36,168 nucleotides of DNA from Streptomyces cacaoi (GTDB lineage: Bacteria; Actinomycetota; Actinomycetes; Streptomycetales; Streptomycetaceae): contig NZ_BJMM01000057.1 of assembly GCF_006539165.1 (NCBI RefSeq), positions 1 to 36,168 on the forward strand, given 5' to 3'. The position numbers and the translations under genes are program-made. The notes under the pieces are model-generated. The model was not told the origin of the DNA. It worked only from the letters and a program-made list of their open reading frames with translations, and ran no database searches. Positions 1 through 6,192 of the stretch are shown here, in pieces. Within the stretch, counting starts at the first letter, position 1, and every line of letters begins with the position of its first letter.

Positions 1-610
1 GGGGGCCCAGGCCCATGGAGACGGTGGGGAACTCCCACAGCCAGGGAAGCCGTCGCGGGTGCGGATAGGACGGCAGCCCGGGCACGGGGCCGCCGGCGGC
101 CTCCTGGCGGAAGCGGTCGAGGTGCGCCTCGGTCAGCCGGCCGTCGAGGAAGGCGCGGGCGTAGACGCCGGGGGAGGCGTGGCCCTGGATGTAGAGCTGG
201 TCGCCGGAGCCGCCGTCGGCGGAGCCCTTGCCGCGGAAGAAGTGCTGGAAGCCGACCTCGTAGAGCCAGGCGGCCGACGCGAAGGTGGCCATGTGCCCGC
301 CGAGCCCGCCGCGTTGGTTGCCGCGGGTGACCATGGCGGCGGCGTTCCACCGGTTCCACGCGGTGATCCGCGCCTCCATCGCCTCGTCGCCCGGGTAGCC
401 GGGTTCCTCGGCTGTGGGCACGGTGTTGATGTAGGGCGTCTCCAGCAGCGCGGGCAGTCGGACGCCGTGCCGGTGGGCGTGGTCGAGGAGATGGCGCAGC
501 AGATGGCCGGTGCGGTCCGGGCCGACGGCGCGGAGCGCACCGTCGAGGGAGGCGCGCCATTCGGCGAGCTCCTCCGGGTCCTTGTCGGGCAGCTGATCGA
601 GCTGTGACAC
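1..610 (-). CDS. aceE: Pyruvate dehydrogenase E1 component, homodimeric type (N-terminal 203 residues; 3' part outside window)
   Basis: Thiamine-diphosphate enzyme that decarboxylates pyruvate and passes the acetyl group to the lipoyl arm of E2 in the pyruvate dehydrogenase complex. The leftward frame runs off the window, so about 203 of roughly 900 residues are visible. Family signatures seen are GHMATFASAAWLYE (about residues 105-118) and YIQGHASPGVYARAFLDGRL (about 140-159), which match the N-terminal region of E. coli-type E1 and include His106 and His144, equivalent to its active-site histidines. The GTG start at 610 (VSQLDQLPDK) follows a GAAGGG about 10 nt upstream. A lipoyl synthase gene and a FadR-type regulator lie next door, and matching palindromes precede both transcription units. 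Family assignment is firm; which of several E1 paralogues this is cannot be told. Confidence 0.93.
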   Translation of the reverse strand, partial: MSQLDQLPDKDPEELAEWRASLDGALRAVGPDRTGHLLRHLLDHAHRHGVRLPALLETPYINTVPTAEEPGYPGDEAMEARITAWNRWNAAAMVTRGNQRGGLGGHMATFASAAWLYEVGFQHFFRGKGSADGGSGDQLYIQGHASPGVYARAFLDGRLTEAHLDRFRQEAAGGPVPGLPSYPHPRRLPWLWEFPTVSMGLGP

Positions 611-730
611 GAGGATCGAACCCTTCGTTCGTTCCGGGCGCCGCTCCGGGAGGGGCGGTGCGCCGGCAGGTCGGCCGTCGCAGACGACGGCTTCGGTTCC
701 GAGTTACGAAATAGCGCTTCCGCTCAGGGG

Positions 731-760
731 ACGCTAAGGACGACTCCACGGGGGAGTCAA
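731..760 (-). promoter_or_regulatory. Predicted aceE promoter
   Basis: Read on the minus strand, a TTGACT -35 element (755-760) is separated by 18 nt from a TAGCGT -10 element (731-736). This puts the transcript start near 724 and leaves a leader of about 115 nt before the GTG. The spacing and hexamers fit a vegetative actinobacterial promoter. A palindromic operator (783-796) sits just upstream. Prediction only. Confidence 0.5.
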
Positions 761-782
761 CGGTTACCAACAGGTAATGAGC

Positions 783-796
783 AATGATCGATCATT
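783..796. promoter_or_regulatory. Predicted GntR operator upstream of aceE (AATGATCGATCATT)
   Basis: A perfect 14-bp palindrome. The 16 bases 779-794 (GAGCAATGATCGATCA) recur exactly at 1804-1819 in front of lipA. FadR/PdhR-type regulators bind short palindromes, and such a gene lies between the two copies. This copy is upstream of the predicted aceE -35 box, around -59 to -72, so it could work in activation or control a second promoter. A minor inverted repeat TTACC-AACA-GGTAA (764-777) adjoins it. Confidence 0.65.
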
Positions 797-1040
797 TTTG
801 CGCCGGGTACCCCGCCGCGCTCCGGAGCACACCCGGGGGCGCGCGGGAGAGCGGTACCGGTACCCGGGACGACGGGCGGCGTCGCGGCCGCCGCGCGGCC
901 GTGCGGCCCGCCGCCGGAGAGTGGGGGCAGCGGGGCAGCGGGGCAGCGGGACGGCGCGGTGGCGGGACGGCGACCCCGGCCCCGGTCCTTCGGGCCCGCG
1001 ACCTCCGACCTCCGACTCCCGACCTCCGGCCCCGGCCCCG

Positions 1041-1718
1041 TCAGCCCTGCCCCGGTGCCGTCCCCGGTGCGTAGTCCAGCACGTGCAGCTCCATCAGCCG
1101 CCCCACGTACGGGTCCTGGCGGCGCAGCGCCTCCACGACGGCCCGGTGGTCCTCGGCGTTCTCGTGCAGCCCCGGGCGCAGCCGGCGGATCGACAGCCGC
1201 GTCCACGCCTCGACGCCCAGCCACTCCCAGTGCCGGATCAGTGCCGGAACGCCGCAGGCGTGCACGATCGCCCGGTGGAAGGCCACGGCGTGCTCGATCT
1301 GGCCGTCCGTCTCGCCCGCGCGGGCCGCCGCCTCCATGGCCTCGGCGTGCTCGGCCAGCGCGCCCACCTCGCCCTCCAGTCGCACGGCGGCCAGCTCGGC
1401 GGCCCGCCGCTCCAGCGCGGCCCGCACGATGTAGACCTCGCGCAGCTGCTCCAGCGACAACTCCCGTACGCGGGCGCCCTTGTTGGGGGCGCACTCGACC
1501 AGGTCCATGGTCTCCAGCTCGCGCAGCGCCTCGCGTACGGGCGCCTGGCTGACGCCCAGTTCCTGCGCGATGCCGCGCTCGGTGATGCGGTCGCCGGGAC
1601 CCCACTGGCCGGCCAGCAGGCCCTCCAGGACGTATCTGCGCACCTGGGTGTGGAGCGGGACGCGGGACAGCCGCGGGGCGGAGCCGGCGGTCGGTGGGGA
1701 CGGTGGCATGGCGCTCAT
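1041..1718 (-). CDS. GntR-family transcriptional regulator, FadR/FCD subfamily
   Basis: A 225-residue DNA-binding regulator. The N-terminal winged helix contains the signature GDRITERGIAQELGVSQAPVREALRELETMDLV (in two runs: helices around ERGIAQELGVSQAPVREAL). The all-helical FCD effector domain follows, with AVAFHRAIVHACG and ENAEDHRAVVEAL carrying typical histidine and acidic positions of its ligand/metal pocket. The ATG at 1718 has a GGAG 7 nt upstream; an in-frame ATG two codons later is also possible. A longer open frame to 1820 would run through the operator and is not favoured. The gene sits between aceE (same direction) and divergent lipA, with matching palindromes before both. By analogy with E. 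coli PdhR, I infer control of pyruvate dehydrogenase and lipoylation genes; the effector is unknown. Confidence 0.92.
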   Translation of the reverse strand: MSAMPPSPPTAGSAPRLSRVPLHTQVRRYVLEGLLAGQWGPGDRITERGIAQELGVSQAPVREALRELETMDLVECAPNKGARVRELSLEQLREVYIVRAALERRAAELAAVRLEGEVGALAEHAEAMEAAARAGETDGQIEHAVAFHRAIVHACGVPALIRHWEWLGVEAWTRLSIRRLRPGLHENAEDHRAVVEALRRQDPYVGRLMELHVLDYAPGTAPGQG

Positions 1719-1801
1719 TCTCCTTCTCCGGCCGGTGCGGCCGCTCTCCGGTGGCCCCCGCGGCGCCGTCCTCGGACGGCCGGCCGACCCCGGGCACATG
1801 G

Positions 1802-1830
1802 TTGAGCAATGATCGATCAAAAGCTAACGT
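1802..1830 (+). promoter_or_regulatory. Predicted lipA promoter with GntR operator in its spacer
   Basis: TTGAGC (1802-1807), 17 nt, TAACGT (1825-1830) forms a plausible promoter for lipA. The spacer contains the palindromic core TGATCGATCA (1810-1819), part of the 16-bp sequence shared with the aceE site. A protein bound here would cover the space between the -35 and -10 boxes, the classic geometry of repression. The same site lies about 90 nt before the divergent gntR start, so autoregulation is also likely. Confidence 0.6.
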
Positions 1831-1968
1831 ACCGCACGGCGGCCCCGACGAGGCCCGTCCTGCCGTGTGGTCACAAGCCGCGCTCTTCCGCGGTGTCGGG
1901 GCCGTCCCGGCCGTGTTCCGGACACACCCGGAACCGGCAGTCCACGAGCGAACACGAGGAGGCGCGGC

Positions 1969-2937
1969 ATGACCGCCGTCGCACCCGAGGGCCGCAGGCT
2001 GCTGCGCCTGGAGGCCAGGAACAGCAGGACCCCCATCGAACGCAAACCGGAGTGGATCAAGACCCGGGCGAGCGCGGGCCCGCAGTACACGGCCCTGCAC
2101 CGGCTGGTGCGTGACCAGGGCCTGCACACCGTCTGCCAGGAAGCGGGCTGCCCCAACATCTTCGAGTGCTGGGAGGACCGCGAGGCCACCTTCCTCGTCG
2201 GCGGCGAACGCTGCACCCGGCGCTGCGACTTCTGCCTGATCGACACCGGCAGGCCCCGGCCGCTGGACCGCGACGAACCCCGCCGCGTCGGCGCCTCCGT
2301 CGCGGCCATGGACCTCAACCACGCCACCGTCACCGGCGTCGCCCGCGACGATCTGCCCGACGGCGGCGCATGGCTCTACGCCGAGACCGTGCGCCGCATC
2401 CACGCGGCGACCGCCGACCGCCCGGCCGGACGCACCCGGGTGGAACTCCTCGCCCCCGACTTCGAGGCGGCCCCCGAGGCGCTGGCCGAGGTCTTCTCCG
2501 CCCGCCCGGAGGTCTTCGCGCACAACATCGAGACGGTGCCCCGGGTCTTCCGCCGCGTCCGGCCCGGCTTCCGCTACGAGCGCTCCCTGGAGGTGCTCAC
2601 CCGCGCCCGCGAGGCCGGGCTGGTGACCAAGTCCAACCTGATGCTGGGCCTGGGGGAGACCCGCGCCGAGGTGAGCGAGGCGCTGCGGCTGATGTACGAC
2701 GCGGGGTGCGAACTGCTCACCGTCACCCAGTATCTGCGCCCCTCCGTACGGCACCACCCCGTCGAACGGTGGGTCAAGCCGCAGGAGTTCGTCGAACTGC
2801 GGCAGGAGGCCGAGGAGATGGGGTACGCCGGGGTGATGTCCGGGCCGCTGGTGCGCTCCTCGTACCGCGCCGGCCGGCTCTGGGAACAGGCGAGGGAACG
2901 CCGCGCGGCGGCGGCCGGCACCGCGCCGCCCGGCTGA
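1969..2937 (+). CDS. lipA: Lipoyl synthase (radical SAM)
   Basis: Inserts two sulfurs into the octanoyl group on lipoyl domains, making the lipoyl cofactor of 2-oxoacid dehydrogenase E2 subunits. The protein is 322 residues, a normal LipA length. The auxiliary cluster motif is C56-x4-C61-x5-C67, and the radical-SAM motif CxxxCxxC is C82, C86, C89 (CTRRCDFC). The C-terminal RSSYRAG (about 296-302) carries the serine that ligates the auxiliary cluster. The ATG at 1969 follows GAGGAGG with good spacing; upstream extension to 1867 is unlikely. Its location next to aceE and a PdhR-like regulator suggests a copy serving this pyruvate dehydrogenase. Streptomyces normally also have a housekeeping lipA beside lipB elsewhere, so this may be a second, regulated copy (inference). 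Confidence 0.95.
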   Translation: MTAVAPEGRRLLRLEARNSRTPIERKPEWIKTRASAGPQYTALHRLVRDQGLHTVCQEAGCPNIFECWEDREATFLVGGERCTRRCDFCLIDTGRPRPLDRDEPRRVGASVAAMDLNHATVTGVARDDLPDGGAWLYAETVRRIHAATADRPAGRTRVELLAPDFEAAPEALAEVFSARPEVFAHNIETVPRVFRRVRPGFRYERSLEVLTRAREAGLVTKSNLMLGLGETRAEVSEALRLMYDAGCELLTVTQYLRPSVRHHPVERWVKPQEFVELRQEAEEMGYAGVMSGPLVRSSYRAGRLWEQARERRAAAAGTAPPG

Positions 2938-2952
2938 CCGGCCCGCCGGTCA
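2935..2952. terminator. Short bidirectional hairpin between convergent lipA and the nucleotidyltransferase gene
   Basis: Inverted repeat TGACCGG-CCCG-CCGGTCA (8-bp stem if the inner C-G is paired). It overlaps the stop codons of both convergent genes. No T-tract, as is common in actinobacteria. Confidence 0.4.
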
Positions 2953-3732
2953 CCCGTCACCGGCCCGCTCGATCTCGCCGACCACGTGGTCGGCGAACGG
3001 CCGCAGCAGCGGCGCCAGATCGTCCCAGTGCTCGGGCTCCTCGCCCCGGTGGACCGCCCGCGCCCGGGCGAGGACGGGGCGGTGCGCGGCGGGAAGCCGG
3101 GGGAGGGCCCAGTCCGCCGCCGCGTCCTTGGGGCGGATGACGCCGGTGGTCAGCGTCGTCCAGATCCGTGCGAGGGTCAGCACCACGTTCCGGGTGTCGT
3201 CCGTCAGCTCGGACAGCAGCTCCGGCACCCCGGCGCGCAGCGCCCGGTCGAGGTCGGCGCGGGGGACGGGCGCGAGCAGCCCGGCCGGCGGCGGCCCGTA
3301 CAGCGGGGCGTCGCCGAGCAGCACCACCGTGATCAGCAGGGCGAGATCGGGATCCGGCCCCGGCTCGGGGACGAAGCCGCGCTCGTAGGCGTCGCGCAGC
3401 CACTCGCCGTACTGGAACTCGCAGCGCGGCGGATACCGCCAGGGGCACACCTCGTCCCGGACGACGGCGGTCAGCTCCACCGGCCGGGCCGGCCCCCGCT
3501 CGGCGCGCTCCCCCGAGATCCGCATCAACTCGTCCACCAGCGCGGCCCGTTCCTCCCGCGTGGTGTGCCCCCGCAGGACGACGAACACGTCGACGTCGCT
3601 GTGCGGCCCCAGCCCACCGAGCACGGCGGAACCGTGCGCGAAGGCACCCGCGACCCGCTCACCGAGCACCCGGCGAACGAGCTGAACGGCCGCACGGGCC
3701 TGCGCTTCGACGTACGCCTCGATGCGTGCCAA
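2950..3732 (-). CDS. AadA-like aminoglycoside nucleotidyltransferase (ANT(3'')-type)
   Basis: A 260-residue protein of the streptomycin/spectinomycin adenylyltransferase family, which moves AMP from ATP to an aminoglycoside hydroxyl. The nucleotidyltransferase signature GSAVLGGLGPHSDVDVFV gives G34, S35, D46 and D48, with E86 (RPVELTAV) as third acidic residue; AadA uses D47, D49 and E87. The C-terminal helical part contains RNVVLTLARIWTTLTTG and PKDAAADWALPRLP, very close in wording to AadA. The TTG start at 3732 is chosen because GGAGGGAG lies 5 nt upstream and it gives the length of AadA (about 262); an ATG at 3843 would add 37 arginine-rich residues. It is convergent with lipA and alone. 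Whether it confers resistance or modifies another compound cannot be read from the sequence. Confidence 0.85.
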   Translation of the reverse strand: MARIEAYVEAQARAAVQLVRRVLGERVAGAFAHGSAVLGGLGPHSDVDVFVVLRGHTTREERAALVDELMRISGERAERGPARPVELTAVVRDEVCPWRYPPRCEFQYGEWLRDAYERGFVPEPGPDPDLALLITVVLLGDAPLYGPPPAGLLAPVPRADLDRALRAGVPELLSELTDDTRNVVLTLARIWTTLTTGVIRPKDAAADWALPRLPAAHRPVLARARAVHRGEEPEHWDDLAPLLRPFADHVVGEIERAGDG

Positions 3733-3926
3733 CGGTGCTCCCTCCGAGCGGGGCGGACAACCCGACCTCCGCCGTCGTGTCGTGGACCGGAGGGCGATTG
3801 TAGGAAGCGGACGGGTCACGTCGCGTATTCCGGCGTCTTCCACTCCCGGTCGTCCGGCGGGCAGTGAAGCTTGTCTCCCGGTCGCTGCCCCGTGCTGAGC
3901 AGTTCCTCTCTCCCGCCGGGGGAATG

Positions 3927-3940
3927 CTGACCTTCGTCAC
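3927..3940. promoter_or_regulatory. Possible Crp-type site upstream of the membrane effector gene
   Basis: On the minus strand GTGACGAAGGTCAG resembles the Streptomyces Crp consensus GTG-N6-GNCAC with one mismatch, and TGAC-CTTC-GTCA forms a small dyad. It ends about 20 nt before the predicted start of the first gene of the cyclase operon, which also encodes a Crp-type regulator. Such short matches occur by chance in GC-rich DNA, so this is weak. Confidence 0.2.
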
Positions 3941-3959
3941 CCGGCAGTTGGGGGGAGCG

Positions 3960-4505
3960 ATGAGCGCCGCTAGGCCGAATTCCGTCCGTTCAGATGATGC
4001 GTGCCCGGACCCTGTGCCCCGGATCCGGGCGCTGGCAGCAGAAGCGTTCGCTGAGCTTCAGCGCTGCGACACCAAGGCCGCCGCTCTGTGCGCCACCGCC
4101 CTCGCGGTGCTGGCAGCAGTCACGACAGTGCTCGTCGAGTGGCCGGGTCTCCCCGTCGTGGTGGCCTGCATGCTGTGGGCCTCAGTGGTGACGCAGGCCG
4201 GTTCGGTCGCCGTGGCGGTGGCAGTCATACGTCCGTCGCTGCGGGCCCAGGGCGAGCGTCCCGTCTCGTTCCTGGACGTCGCCGGCTCCGCCCCGGAGGA
4301 GGTGCTGGCCGCAGTGCGCCGCAGTTCCCCGGAGGAGGCGATGCTGGCGGACAGTTGCCGCGCGGCGGAACTGTCTGTGCTGGCCCGCCGTAAGTACGGC
4401 GCTCTGCGTCGTGCAGCGACGCTGCTGATTGTGGGTATCTCGATGGCGGCTCTCGCCGGGCTGAGCGTCGCGGCGCAGTTCTGCGCCGGTGCCGTGGGCG
4501 CCTGA
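3960..4505 (+). CDS. PycTM-like (Pycsar effector family) membrane protein
   Basis: A 181-residue protein with three predicted membrane helices, about residues 40-58, 64-91 and 151-177, separated by a helical cytosolic stretch (about 95-148). The segment just before helix 1, with D37-T38-K39-A40, matches the D-x-K-A pattern at the start of Pycsar transmembrane effectors (PycTM), which in anti-phage systems respond to cyclic pyrimidine nucleotides by damaging the inner membrane. The start is taken at ATG 3960 after a GGGGGAG run, although the gap is short; an upstream ATG at 3924 has an equally tight spacing. The gene heads a rightward set that includes a cyclic-nucleotide-binding regulator and a nucleotidyl cyclase, which supports the effector reading. 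Family call moderate to good; function inferred. Confidence 0.7.
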   Translation: MSAARPNSVRSDDACPDPVPRIRALAAEAFAELQRCDTKAAALCATALAVLAAVTTVLVEWPGLPVVVACMLWASVVTQAGSVAVAVAVIRPSLRAQGERPVSFLDVAGSAPEEVLAAVRRSSPEEAMLADSCRAAELSVLARRKYGALRRAATLLIVGISMAALAGLSVAAQFCAGAVGA

Positions 4506-4576
4506 CCACCCGGTCCGAGAACGGGCTTTCGACTGTTCGACGTGGTTCAACGGCTGTGACCAGAGGGGGACCTTCC

Positions 4577-5236
4577 ATGCATCCGTCCCACCGCACTCTT
4601 CTCGGTGAGCAATCGTGGTCGGCGCTGTGCGCGCTGGCCCCCGCGCGCTCCCGGCCGACCCGGAGCGTGCTGCTCCGCCAGGGCGATCCGGGTACGCATG
4701 TGCTCGCCCTGGCTTCGGGCAGCGCGGTCATCGCGCGTCGGGACGACCGGGGCACTCGCAGTCTGCTCGCGGTGCGCGCGGCCGGCGAACTGCTCGGCGA
4801 GCTGTCCCTGCTCGACGGCGGGGTGCGCAGCGCCACGGTGATCGCCGCGGAGCCGTGCAGCGTGCATGTCGTCCCTGCTGCGGAGTTCCGTCAGTTCGTC
4901 GCCGAACGAGATCTCCTGCCGCTCCTGCTGCGGCGCGCGGTCAGCCGCATTCGTGAAAGCGAGGAGGTACGGCAGGAGTTGGCGACCTCTCCGGTGCCCG
5001 TGCGACTGGCATCCGCGCTGCTGCGCCTGGCCCTGTCGGCGCGGAGCCGTCCCCGGGAACCCGTGACGATCCGTCTGACACAGGACGAGTTGGCCGAGCT
5101 GATCGGCGCATCACGCAACTCGGTTGTGCAGGCGCTGGCGCCGTGGCGGGAGCAGGGTTGGGTCCGGGTCCAGGCAGGCGGGGGCCTGACGGTGATCGAC
5201 AGCGGATCACTGCGGCGGGTCGTGGGCGCTGGTTGA
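4577..5236 (+). CDS. Crp/Fnr-family cyclic-nucleotide-binding transcriptional regulator
   Basis: A 219-residue regulator. The N-terminal cNMP-binding beta-roll spans about residues 5-115. The phosphate-binding cassette GELSLLDGGVRSAT keeps E75, R84 and S85, the residues that hold the cyclic nucleotide in E. coli CRP, so it can probably bind a ligand. A helix (about 110-140) leads to a winged helix (about 140-215), whose recognition region is TQDELAELIGASRNSVVQAL. ATG 4577 follows AGAGGGGGA by 7 nt; a GTG at 4556 without a good site is less likely. It lies 71 nt after the membrane protein gene and 102 nt before a cyclase gene. I infer it senses the product of that cyclase; whether this is a purine or pyrimidine cyclic nucleotide is unknown. 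Confidence 0.9.
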   Translation: MHPSHRTLLGEQSWSALCALAPARSRPTRSVLLRQGDPGTHVLALASGSAVIARRDDRGTRSLLAVRAAGELLGELSLLDGGVRSATVIAAEPCSVHVVPAAEFRQFVAERDLLPLLLRRAVSRIRESEEVRQELATSPVPVRLASALLRLALSARSRPREPVTIRLTQDELAELIGASRNSVVQALAPWREQGWVRVQAGGGLTVIDSGSLRRVVGAG

Positions 5237-5254
5237 GAGCCGGGTCACGAGCCG

Positions 5255-5274
5255 GCTGCCCAGTTCTGGGCAGC
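5255..5274. terminator. Strong hairpin between the Crp gene and the cyclase gene
   Basis: Perfect 9-bp stem GCTGCCCAG-TT-CTGGGCAGC, flanked by two copies of the self-complementary AGCCGGCT (5250-5257 and about 5281-5288), the second followed by TTTGCG. It can act as a terminator or attenuator, splitting the upstream pair (membrane protein, Crp) from the downstream three genes, or as a structured leader of the cyclase transcript. Confidence 0.5.
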
Positions 5275-5338
5275 ACGGAGAGCCGGCTTTGCGCACCATC
5301 GTCATCCGGCACCGCAACCGACTGGAGAGTGATCGTGC

Positions 5339-6166
5339 GTGACTGACTACCCGAGGATCGACGAGGACGAGGAAAGGGACATCCCGGAGTACCGCGCCCT
5401 GGTGGCCCTGGACATGAAGGGCTACAGCAGCACGCCCGATCACGGGATGCAGGGCCTGCGCGAGGATTTCGACGACATCGTCGCAAGTGCCGTCGCCGAG
5501 AGCGGACTTGGGAGCGAGTGGACCTTCCACGGACCTGAGCGGGACCGTGGCGACGGCTGCATCGCGGTCATGCCGGTCCGCAAGATGTGGCGGCTGATCG
5601 ACCCCTTTCCGGAGAACCTGGACCGGGCGCTGGCGCGGTACGACCGTGCACGTCGGGCGATCACCGCAGCGATCCGTGTCCGTATGAGCGTCCATGTCGG
5701 GCCGGTCAACGACAGTGTCCGGTGCGATGCGATCAACGATGTCTGCCGGCTCCTGGACAGCAGCGCCGCTCGGGACGCTGTGGCGAAGGCCGAGAAACTC
5801 GACTCGTATGTCGCACTGGTCGTCTCGGACCCGGTCTTCCGCGTCGTGGTGCGCTCCCAGAGGGCGCCGCGTTTGCGGCAACGCGACTTCCTCCCCGCAC
5901 GAGCCGAGGTCCCCCGAAAGTACTCCGAGATCGCCTGGGTCCACGTGCCCCGGCGCAGCCCCGCCGACCTCTCGGCGGGAGCCGCTGCCCCCGCCGAGGA
6001 GAAGGAGGCAACGCCTGCCTCCGCCGGGACCGACGAGGCACCCCCTGTCCCCGGCCCCGCGACGCCGGACCCGGCCGCGGGCACCGCCGGAACCAGCACG
6101 GTGGGGAAGGCGGGCGCCGTGATCCACGGCGGCAGGCACGAGATGAAGTTCCGTCAGCAGTTCTAG
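5339..6166 (+). CDS. Class III nucleotidyl cyclase domain protein with proline/alanine-rich tail
   Basis: A 275-residue protein. The N-terminal 190 residues are a class III cyclase homology domain. ALDMKGYS carries the first metal aspartate (D25), and ERDRGDGCIAVM carries the second (D72), where adenylyl cyclases have the lysine-FIGD motif; R68 or D69 occupies the purine-selecting lysine position, so base choice may be non-canonical. RMSVHVGPV and the following NDVCRLLDSSAARDAV fit the rest of the fold. One domain per chain implies a homodimer. A low-complexity linker (about 200-250) leads to a C-terminal motif TVG...HGGRH...QQF that recurs in the next protein. GTG 5339 follows GGAGAG by 9 nt. 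It probably makes the signal for the Crp protein and the membrane effector encoded upstream (inference). Confidence 0.8.
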   Translation: MTDYPRIDEDEERDIPEYRALVALDMKGYSSTPDHGMQGLREDFDDIVASAVAESGLGSEWTFHGPERDRGDGCIAVMPVRKMWRLIDPFPENLDRALARYDRARRAITAAIRVRMSVHVGPVNDSVRCDAINDVCRLLDSSAARDAVAKAEKLDSYVALVVSDPVFRVVVRSQRAPRLRQRDFLPARAEVPRKYSEIAWVHVPRRSPADLSAGAAAPAEEKEATPASAGTDEAPPVPGPATPDPAAGTAGTSTVGKAGAVIHGGRHEMKFRQQF

Positions 6167-6192
6167 GCGCACCGCGAACAGGAGAGGCACGC

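Larger units (their letters stand above)
611..1040. other. Non-coding interval between aceE and the GntR gene
   Basis: About 430 nt without a convincing gene. It holds the aceE leader, promoter and the 783-796 operator. Towards the GntR stop it becomes extremely GC-rich, with short tandem runs: an 8-bp GGGGCAGC-like unit three times near 926-950, and CGACCTC heptamers near 1000-1025. No strong terminator for the GntR gene was singled out. Open frames here have no family resemblance and read through the repeats. Confidence 0.6.

Noticed and set aside
59..607. Rightward open frame of 182 codons opposite aceE
   Set aside because: The opposite strand encodes unmistakable E1 signatures; this frame is a high-GC shadow of Val/Gly-rich composition.
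757..2757. Very long leftward open frame spanning the GntR and lipA region
   Set aside because: It runs antisense through lipA and in another frame through gntR, both with clear families and ribosome sites. It is an artefact of few stop codons in GC-rich DNA.
5587..6192. Upstream extension of the 782-residue protein through the cyclase gene
   Set aside because: It lies in another frame of a real cyclase gene; the GTG at 6193 has a good ribosome site right after the cyclase stop.
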